Positions 58,937-64,000 of a stretch of 64,000 nt of DNA are shown in pieces; the stretch's first letter is position 1; each line of letters opens with the position of its first letter. A program made the position numbers and the translations under genes. Source of the DNA: Streptomyces griseochromogenes (GTDB taxonomy: Bacteria > Actinomycetota > Actinomycetes > Streptomycetales > Streptomycetaceae). Below the pieces are notes generated by a model that was not told the origin of the DNA, did not search any database, and saw nothing but the letters and a program-made list of their open reading frames with translations. Location of the stretch: NCBI RefSeq assembly GCF_001542625.1, contig NZ_CP016279.1:3286001-3350000 (forward strand), given 5' to 3'.

Positions 58937-59854
58937 TCACGGGCGCAGGACGACCTTGCCGAGATTGGCCCGTGTCTCGATCGCCTCGTGCGCCTTCGCC
59001 GCGTCCTCCAGCGTGAACTCGGCGTGCACGGCGGGCTTCAGGGCGCCCTCGGCGAACAGCCGCCACAGCTCCTTTCGCCACTGCTCGTACAGCTCCGGCC
59101 GTCCCTGGGCGATCAGCCGCATCTGGAAACCGATCACCGACTTCGCGCCGACCAGCAGGTCGTACGCCCGGACCGTGCCGCCGCCGGAGCTGTAGGCGAC
59201 CAGCCGGCCGTGCGGGGCGAGCGCGGCGACGGCGGGGGTGAGGAGATCGCCGCCGACCGCGTCCAGGACGATGTCGACGGGCTCGCCCCAGCTGTCGTCG
59301 CCGTACCGGACGCAGTCGTCCGCGCCGAGCGACCGGACGAACTCCGCCTTGGCCGGATCGGAGACGGCGCCCACCACCCGGCTCGCGCCCCGGGCCCGCG
59401 CCAGCTGTACCGCGAGATGCCCGGCCCCGCTCGCCGCGGCCGTGACCAGCACCGATTCACCCGGCTCGGGGCGGGCCGCCGCCAGCGCGCCGAGCGCGAC
59501 CAGCCCGCCGCGCACCAGCGCGACCGCGTCGACGGCGGTGGCCTCGTCGGGCACGGGTGTGGCCATGGCCTCGAGCAGCACGGCGAAGTCGGCGTACCCG
59601 TGGCCGAAGCACAGGCCGGTGACCCGGTCGCCGGTACGGAAGCGGGTCACGCCCTCCCCGACCGCCACCACCTCGCCGGCGATCTCCCCGCCCAGCGCGA
59701 TCGGCTCGGCGGCCTCGGTGACCTTGCGGACGATGGGCAGGGTGACGCCCACGGCCTCACAGCGCACCAGCAGCTCACCGGGGCCGGGCTCGGGGACCGG
59801 AGCCTCCTCCAGGAACAGGGGACCGCCGGTGGACTCATAGCGGACGCGACGCAT
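58937..59854 (-). CDS. Quinone-oxidoreductase-like medium-chain dehydrogenase
   Basis: A 305-residue zinc-free MDR protein. It has the GroES-like N-terminus (EAPVPEPGPGELLVRCEAVGVTLP, GGEIAGEVVAVGEGVTRFRTGDRV) and NADPH-binding VLVTAAASGAGHLAVQLARARGASRVVGA, with no zinc ligands. It is similar to QOR/zeta-crystallin enzymes. The ATG at 59854 follows GGAGG by five bases. It is divergent from a MarR gene, with two palindromes between, so it is likely repressed by that MarR and induced by an electrophile or quinone. Confidence 0.9.
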   Translation of the reverse strand: MRRVRYESTGGPLFLEEAPVPEPGPGELLVRCEAVGVTLPIVRKVTEAAEPIALGGEIAGEVVAVGEGVTRFRTGDRVTGLCFGHGYADFAVLLEAMATPVPDEATAVDAVALVRGGLVALGALAAARPEPGESVLVTAAASGAGHLAVQLARARGASRVVGAVSDPAKAEFVRSLGADDCVRYGDDSWGEPVDIVLDAVGGDLLTPAVAALAPHGRLVAYSSGGGTVRAYDLLVGAKSVIGFQMRLIAQGRPELYEQWRKELWRLFAEGALKPAVHAEFTLEDAAKAHEAIETRANLGKVVLRP

Positions 59855-59908
59855 CGCAACCTCCAGTCGCCGGACACGCCGGCAGGTCGTTGGGAACACC
59901 CATGAACT

Positions 59909-59925
59909 CGTTGGGAATCCCAACG
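59909..59925. promoter_or_regulatory. MarR operator 1
   Basis: CGTTGGGA-A-TCCCAACG is a perfect 8-bp-arm palindrome in the divergent gap. A further single CGTTGGGA half-site lies at 59888-59895. Confidence 0.68.
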
Positions 59926-59934
59926 GTACACACA

Positions 59935-59957
59935 ATTCATTGGGAGGTCCAATGATT
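59935..59957. promoter_or_regulatory. MarR operator 2
   Basis: TCATTGG-GAGGT-CCAATGA, with ATT on both flanks, forms a second palindrome sharing the TTGG-CCAA core. It is centred about 29 bp from operator 1 and 18 bases before the MarR start. Confidence 0.66.
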
Positions 59958-59975
59958 CTTGGGTAGGCTGGCCGC

Positions 59976-60413
59976 ATGGCCGAAGCACCCCTCCCCGCGA
60001 TCCGCGCCCTGCCCAGCTGGCTCCTCGGTCGGGCCGCCGCCCGCGGCCGCGCCCTGGTCGCCGACGCCCTCGCGGCCGAAGGCATGAAGATGTGGCACCA
60101 CGTGGTCCTCTCCGCCGTCCGCGACCTCGCCCCCGTCGCCCAGGCCGATCTCGGCCGCAGCGTGGGCCTCGACCCCAAGGACCTGGTCGGCGTCCTCAAC
60201 GACCTGCAGTCCGCCGGCCTCGTCGTCCGCGAACCCGACCCCAAGGACCGGCGCAAGAACGCCGTCTCCCTCACCGGCGACGGCGACCGTCTGCTCACCC
60301 GCTGCGAGAAGGCCGCCCGCGAGGCGAACGCCGAGCTGCTCGCCCCGCTGTCGACGGCCGAACGCGATCAGTTCATGGGCCTGTTGATCCGGATTTCCGG
60401 CACGGACGGCTGA
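59976..60413 (+). CDS. MarR family regulator
   Basis: A 145-residue winged-helix repressor. The DNA-binding region is AQADLGRSVGLDPKDLVGVLNDLQSAGLVVREPDPKDRRKNAVSLTGDGDRLL, with the wing DPKDRRKN; helices at both ends form the dimer. It is divergent from the quinone oxidoreductase with two operators in the gap, suggesting repression of both genes. The isochorismatase-fold gene follows 19 bases later on the same strand and may be co-regulated. Confidence 0.92.
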   Translation: MAEAPLPAIRALPSWLLGRAAARGRALVADALAAEGMKMWHHVVLSAVRDLAPVAQADLGRSVGLDPKDLVGVLNDLQSAGLVVREPDPKDRRKNAVSLTGDGDRLLTRCEKAAREANAELLAPLSTAERDQFMGLLIRISGTDG

Positions 60414-60432
60414 CGGCGGCTAACGTTCCGTC

Positions 60433-60960
60433 ATGACCGCAGCTCCCGTGCTTGATCCGCAGCGCACCGCGCTCGTCCTCGTCGATCTGATGGACCGCAT
60501 CGTCGCGCTGCCCCTGGAACCCCGCAAAGGCACCGACGTGCTCGCCGCCTCCCAGGATCTGGCGGCCGCCTTCCGCGCCGCCGGCTCGCTCGTCGTCCTG
60601 ATCCGGGTCGAACGTCCCTCGGTCGCCGAACAGCCGCCCGGCAGCGGACTGGCGGCCGGGCTGCTCGGCGACGGCGACCTGGAAGTGGTCAAGCGGACCA
60701 TCGGCGGCTTCCAGGGCACGGGCCTCGACGAGCGGCTGCGCGAACGCGGCATCCGCACCCTGGTGTTCGGCGGCATCGCCACCAACCTCGGCGTCGAGTC
60801 CACCGCCCGCGCCGCCGCGGACCTCGGCTACGACCTCGTCTTCGTCGAGGACGCCATGGCCGCGTTCACCGCCGCCGAGCACGAGGCCTCGGTCCGGCTC
60901 GACTTCCCGCGCCTCGGCACGGTCGTGACCGCCTCCCAGGTGCGCCTCGCCGTCGGCTGA
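60433..60960 (+). CDS. Isochorismatase-fold hydrolase lacking the usual cysteine
   Basis: A 175-residue cysteine-hydrolase-fold protein. It has the N-terminal Asp in [10 protein letters not shown], the [21 protein letters not shown] segment, the cis-peptide loop [30 protein letters not shown] and the C-terminal helix. Where nicotinamidases and most family hydrolases have a nucleophilic Cys (TN-x-CVEST), this has Gly, as in EntB-type isochorismatases. The substrate is thus unknown. It lies 19 bases after the MarR gene on the same strand and converges on the SDR gene with four bases between. Confidence 0.85.
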   Translation: MTAAPVLDPQRTALVLVDLMDRIVALPLEPRKGTDVLAASQDLAAAFRAAGSLVVLIRVERPSVAEQPPGSGLAAGLLGDGDLEVVKRTIGGFQGTGLDERLRERGIRTLVFGGIATNLGVESTARAAADLGYDLVFVEDAMAAFTAAEHEASVRLDFPRLGTVVTASQVRLAVG

Positions 60961-60964
60961 CCCC

Positions 60965-61684
60965 TCAGACCAGCACCCCGCCCCCGTCCACGACCACCAC
61001 CGACCCGGTGCTGTAACCCCCGCGCATCAGATACAGGTACGCCTCCGCCACATCCGCCGGCTCGCCGATCCGCCCCACCGGCAGCGACTCGGCGGACGAA
61101 CGGAACAGCCCCTCCCGCCCGGCCTCCGGCAGCTCCCGCCACAGTTCCGTACGCACCACCCCCGGCGAGACCGCGTTGACCCGGACCGGCGCCAGCTCCA
61201 GGGCCAGCGCCCGGGTCAGCGACTCCATCGCCCCGCACAGCGCCGCCGCGGCCGTCGTCCCCGGCATCGGCCGCCGCCCGGCGGTCCCGGTGGTCAGCAC
61301 CACCGAACCGCCCTCGCGGATCGAGCCGGCGCCGTACTTCACCGCCGTGTACGCACCCCACAGCCGTGTGTCCAGGAACCGCCGGGCCCGCACGAGAGAC
61401 GCCTCGGCGAGGCTCTCCAGCAGCAGCGATTCACCGGCCGTGTACACCAGATGGTCGAAACCCCCGATCCCCTCGAAGAAGCCGCGCACCGCCGCCTCGT
61501 CCGTCGCGTCCAGCACATGGCCCTCGGCGCTCCCGGGCAGCCGCTTCAGTGCCGTGTCCACACTCTCCTGCCGGCGCGAGGCGACCACCACCTCGGCGCC
61601 CTCCCGCGCCGCACCCTCGGCGACCGCGAGCCCGATGCCCGACGTACCCCCGATGACGACGACGCGCTGTCCCCGCAGATCCAT
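60965..61684 (-). CDS. SDR family protein without the catalytic Tyr-x3-Lys
   Basis: A 239-residue SDR-fold protein. The cofactor motif VVVIGGTSGIGLAVAEGA and the following ASRR suggest NADPH binding. The later VSPGVVRTELW and DVAEAYLYLMRGGYSTGSVVVVDGGG match SDR ends. The active-site segment reads TTGTAGRRPMPGTTAAAALCGAMESL, where a Y-x3-K is expected and absent, so classical catalysis is doubtful. It may be regulatory (NmrA/HSCARG-like redox sensing) or use another mechanism. It is divergent from the LysR gene. Confidence 0.85.
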   Translation of the reverse strand: MDLRGQRVVVIGGTSGIGLAVAEGAAREGAEVVVASRRQESVDTALKRLPGSAEGHVLDATDEAAVRGFFEGIGGFDHLVYTAGESLLLESLAEASLVRARRFLDTRLWGAYTAVKYGAGSIREGGSVVLTTGTAGRRPMPGTTAAAALCGAMESLTRALALELAPVRVNAVSPGVVRTELWRELPEAGREGLFRSSAESLPVGRIGEPADVAEAYLYLMRGGYSTGSVVVVDGGGVLV

Positions 61685-61764
61685 GATGTGTTCCTTCCTT
61701 GTCCGCCTGATGCGTCCAGCCTGCTATCGCGCCCACCTCGCCGGCCAAGACCTCTTTCGTCCGT

Positions 61765-61787
61765 GGCGATACCCTGAAGGCATCGCC
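61765..61787. promoter_or_regulatory. LysR-type T-N11-A operator
   Basis: GGCGAT-N11-ATCGCC (61765-61770 and 61782-61787) is a perfect inverted repeat with T-N11-A spacing, 24 bases before the LysR start and 80 bases from the SDR start. Confidence 0.62.
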
Positions 61788-61811
61788 GCAGCCACGACGG
61801 AAGGGGCGGCC

Positions 61812-62633
61812 ATGGACCTGGACCTGCGGAAGGTCCGCTACTTCGTGGCGGTCGCCGAACTGCTGCACTTCGGCCGCGCCGCCGACCGACTGCACATCGC
61901 CCAGCCCGTTCTCAGCCGTCAGATCCGGGCGCTGGAGAAGGACTTGGGTGCGGAGCTGTTCGTACGCGACAGCCACGGTGTGACGTTGACGCCCGCCGGC
62001 CGTCAACTCCTGGACGACGCCGGGCATCTGCTCGCGAGTGCGGACGCCGCCCGCCGTCGGGTGCGGCGGGCCGCCCGCGGCCCGGGGCGCTTCGTCGTCG
62101 GGTTTCGGGCCGGGGTGGTCGTCACCCGCGCGCTGCGGGACTTCGGAGCCGCCCATCCGCACGTCGACGTGCACGCGCGCCGGGTCGAGTGGGACGACCA
62201 GGAGGAGCTGATCCTCGACGGCACCGTCGACATCGCCTTTGTACGACGCCCGGTCCGGGACCGGGGACTGCGGCTGCTGCCGCTCTACAGCGAGGCACGG
62301 GTGGCGATGCTGCCCGCCGACCACCGGCTCTCCGGGAAGCAGGAGCTGTCCCTCGCCGACCTGGCGGACGAGCCGAGGCTCAGCTACGCCCACCCGGGCC
62401 CCGACGACGTGCCGATCCGCACGATCGAGGAGAAGTTCGAGTGCGTGGCGAGCGGAGCCGGCATCACGCTCGTACCGGAGTCCATCGCCCTGCAGTACTC
62501 CCGCCCGGACATCACCTACGTGCCGGTGTCGGACGCGGAGCCCGACGAGGTGCTCCTGGCCTGGGAGGCGCGCCGGAGGTCACCACTGATCGCCGCTTTC
62601 GTGACCGCTGCCCGGCCGGAGACAGCCGGCTGA
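61812..62633 (+). CDS. LysR family regulator
   Basis: A 273-residue regulator. The HTH is LRKVRYFVAVAELLHFGRAADRLHIAQPVLSRQIRALEKDLGAELFVRD; the effector domain has FVVGFRAGVVVTRALRDFGAAHPHVDVHARRVEW and ends SGAGITLVPESIALQYSRPDITYVPV. The ATG at 61812 follows GGAAGGGGCGGCC; the open frame to its left is a shadow of the SDR. It probably regulates the divergent SDR gene through the T-N11-A site. Confidence 0.9.
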   Translation: MDLDLRKVRYFVAVAELLHFGRAADRLHIAQPVLSRQIRALEKDLGAELFVRDSHGVTLTPAGRQLLDDAGHLLASADAARRRVRRAARGPGRFVVGFRAGVVVTRALRDFGAAHPHVDVHARRVEWDDQEELILDGTVDIAFVRRPVRDRGLRLLPLYSEARVAMLPADHRLSGKQELSLADLADEPRLSYAHPGPDDVPIRTIEEKFECVASGAGITLVPESIALQYSRPDITYVPVSDAEPDEVLLAWEARRRSPLIAAFVTAARPETAG

Positions 62634-62639
62634 GGCGGG

Positions 62640-62658
62640 GCCCCTGCGGCGCAGGGGC
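62640..62658. terminator. Bidirectional hairpin terminator
   Basis: GCCCCTGC-GGC-GCAGGGGC is a perfect 8-bp stem with a three-base loop between the convergent LysR and fdhD genes. Confidence 0.75.
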
Positions 62659-62702
62659 GCTCCCCGCCGGTCGGGCCCCGCCGCCGTGCCGAGGGGAACC
62701 GG

Positions 62703-63551
62703 TCAGCCCTGGGCGGCCGAGGCCCCCAGGGCGACGCGGTCCTCGCCCGCGTACACGTTCATCGAGCTGCCCCGCAGGAAACCCACCAGGGTCAGACCCG
62801 TCTCGACGGCCAGGTCAACCGCCAGCGACGAGGGCGCCGACACCGCCGCCAGCACCGGGATCCCCGCCATCACGGCCTTCTGCGCCAGCTCGAACGACGC
62901 CCGGCCCGACACGAGCAGGACCGTCCGGGACAGCGGCAGATCACCGTTCTGCAGCGCCCGCCCGACCAGCTTGTCCACCGCGTTGTGCCGGCCCACGTCC
63001 TCCCGTATGTCCAGCAGCTCCCCGTCCTCGGTGAACAGGGCGGCCGCGTGCAGGCCCCCGGTCCGGTCGAACACCTGCTGGGCCGCCCGCAGCCGGTCGG
63101 GGAGGCTCGCCAGCAGCTCGGGGGTGACCCGCACCGGGGGAGTGTCGGCGATCGGCCAGCGGGCGGTCGTACGGACGGCGTCCAGGCTGGCCTTGCCGCA
63201 CAGCCCGCACGAGGAGGAGGTGTAGACGTTCCGCTCCAGCGTGAAGTCGGGCAGGGCGACCTCCGGGGCGGTCTTCACGTCGACCACGTTGTAGGTGTTC
63301 GAACCGTCGGCCGTCGCCCCCGCGCAGTAGACGATGTTCCGCAGATCGGCCGCGGCCGCGAGGACGCCCTCGCTCACCAGGAACCCCGCCGCCAGCGCGA
63401 AGTCGTCGCCCGGTGTGCGCATGGTGATCGCGAGCGGCTTACCGTTCAGCCGGATCTCCAGGGGTTCCTCGGCGACGAGTGTGTCCGGCCGGGTGGAGAC
63501 GGCCCCGTCCCGGATCCGGAGGACCTTGCGTCGTTCCGTGACTCGTCCCAT
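62703..63551 (-). CDS. fdhD: FdhD, formate dehydrogenase sulfurtransferase
   Basis: A 282-residue protein that transfers sulfur to the bis-MGD cofactor of formate dehydrogenase. The active-site loop SSSCGLCGKASLD with its two cysteines is intact. Further family motifs are EEPLEIRLNGKPLAITMRTPGDDFALAAGFLVSEGV, TGGLHAAALF, EDVGRHNAVDKLVGRAL and VSGRASFELAQKAVMAGIPVLAAVSAPSSLAVDLA. It starts seven bases after the formate dehydrogenase fragment on the same strand, so it belongs to that operon. Confidence 0.95.
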   Translation of the reverse strand: MGRVTERRKVLRIRDGAVSTRPDTLVAEEPLEIRLNGKPLAITMRTPGDDFALAAGFLVSEGVLAAAADLRNIVYCAGATADGSNTYNVVDVKTAPEVALPDFTLERNVYTSSSCGLCGKASLDAVRTTARWPIADTPPVRVTPELLASLPDRLRAAQQVFDRTGGLHAAALFTEDGELLDIREDVGRHNAVDKLVGRALQNGDLPLSRTVLLVSGRASFELAQKAVMAGIPVLAAVSAPSSLAVDLAVETGLTLVGFLRGSSMNVYAGEDRVALGASAAQG

Positions 63552-63558
63552 GTCCTGA

Positions 63559-64000
63559 TCAGCCCCGGTTCTGTACGTGCTGGTAGCCGAAACGGCCCTT
63601 GATGCAGAGACTGCCGTGGGTCACCGGGTTGTCGTGCGGCGAGGTGACCTTCACGATCTCATTGTCCTGCACATGGAGCGTGAGGTTGCAGCCCACTCCG
63701 CAGTACGCGCACACCGTGGTCGTCTCCGTCTGCCGCTCCTCGTCCCAGATGCCCGGCGATCCGCGCGTCGAAGCCGCGCCCGGCCACCGAGATCGCGAAG
63801 GTGTTCTGCCACTGGTCGCCGCAGGCGTCGACGCACTTGTAGCACAGGGCGCACTTGTCGTAGTCGCGCACATACAGCTCGTTGTCGACGTTCGGCTCCT
63901 CGTTCAGCCGGGCCGCGCCGGGGCCGAAACGGTCCGGCTTCGCCTCGTACTCCTTGATCCACTCGGCGGCCCTCGGAGTCGTCGACAAGTCGACCGAGGA
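63559..64000 (-). pseudogene. Formate dehydrogenase Fe-S protein, interrupted and cut by window edge
   Basis: The minus-strand frame entering from the right reads NELYVRDYDKCALCYKCVDACGDQWQNTFAISVAGRGFDARI, a NuoG/FdhF-like [4Fe-4S] region. At about 63757 this frame stops making sense, and another frame gives PGIWDEERQTETTTVCAYCGVGCNLTLHVQDNEIVKV...LCIKGRFGYQHVQNR, the Fe4-S4 motif of molybdopterin oxidoreductases (C-x2-C-x3-C and a later C), ending at 63559. Homologues as I recall have about 40 residues with another CxxCxxC between the two parts. A deletion with frame change fits best. Sequencing error is possible. Confidence 0.65.

Noticed and set aside
1..64000. CRISPR array, tRNA, rRNA, insertion sequence or prophage
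   Set aside because: No regularly spaced repeats, cloverleaf sequences, transposase or phage genes were recognised on either strand.

Overview
The window looks like a chromosomal segment of a Streptomyces species or a close relative. Base composition is very GC-rich throughout, third codon positions are nearly all G or C, GTG and occasional TTG starts are common, and the gene content is typical of the genus: XRE/DUF5753 regulators, a DUF574-type methyltransferase, GH75 chitosanase, secreted multidomain glycosidases, SulP, CBS-BON proteins and USP. I saw no insertion sequence, prophage, CRISPR array, tRNA or rRNA.

Layout. 1-1.6 kb: the end of an alkaline-phosphatase-superfamily protein and an OsmC peroxidase with a strong inverted repeat before its RBS. 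1.7-34.6 kb: a stress, hypoxia and dormancy island. It holds a lone DnaK, the narGHJI nitrate reductase operon, regulators and methyltransferases, a DevR/NarL response regulator, three CBS-BON proteins plus a fourth CBS remnant, SulP, a tandem USP, an enzyme-I-like PEP protein next to an FAD/NAD(P) protein, a decayed M50 protease, a Zn alcohol dehydrogenase, two PNPOx-fold proteins, a DevS-like GAF-GAF histidine kinase, a cyclic-nucleotide-binding protein and a GNAT/NDP-forming acyl-CoA-synthetase fusion (Pat-like). Many intergenic regions here carry a near-palindrome close to GGGCCGNTCGGCCC. It often occurs as two copies about 20 bp apart, so these genes look like one regulon, probably under the DevR/DevS pair. 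From memory, S. coelicolor has a comparable osdK/osdR region with a nar operon.

34.8-38 kb: an SDR behind a MerR-type promoter, a GH75 chitosanase with a CsnR-like palindrome at its start, a small alpha+beta-barrel protein, and an aldo/keto reductase with a good SigR-type promoter. 38.2-50.2 kb: the most striking locus. A PQQ cofactor cluster (pqqA, C, D, E) is joined by four-base ATGA overlaps to secreted glycan-degrading enzymes (GH105/88, a polysaccharide-lyase-like protein, a GH28 + GH29-like + CBM32 chimera and a GH27 + GH18 chimera). It ends with a secreted CBM35-FnIII-FnIII PQQ-dependent sugar dehydrogenase. The cofactor, the sugar-releasing enzymes and the cofactor-using oxidase thus appear to be made as one transcription unit.

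50.2-64 kb: mostly metabolic and regulator-target pairs. These are an acyl-CoA ligase with a TetR/FadR-like operator, a DHA2 exporter with a divergent Lrp regulator, a LysR with a divergent SBF transporter, a GH33 sialidase, a quinone-oxidoreductase-like enzyme with a divergent MarR and two operators, an isochorismatase-fold protein, an atypical SDR with a divergent LysR, FdhD, and a formate-dehydrogenase Fe-S fragment that appears broken by a deletion and runs off the right edge.

All product names come from reading motifs and comparing with remembered families. No database search was run.
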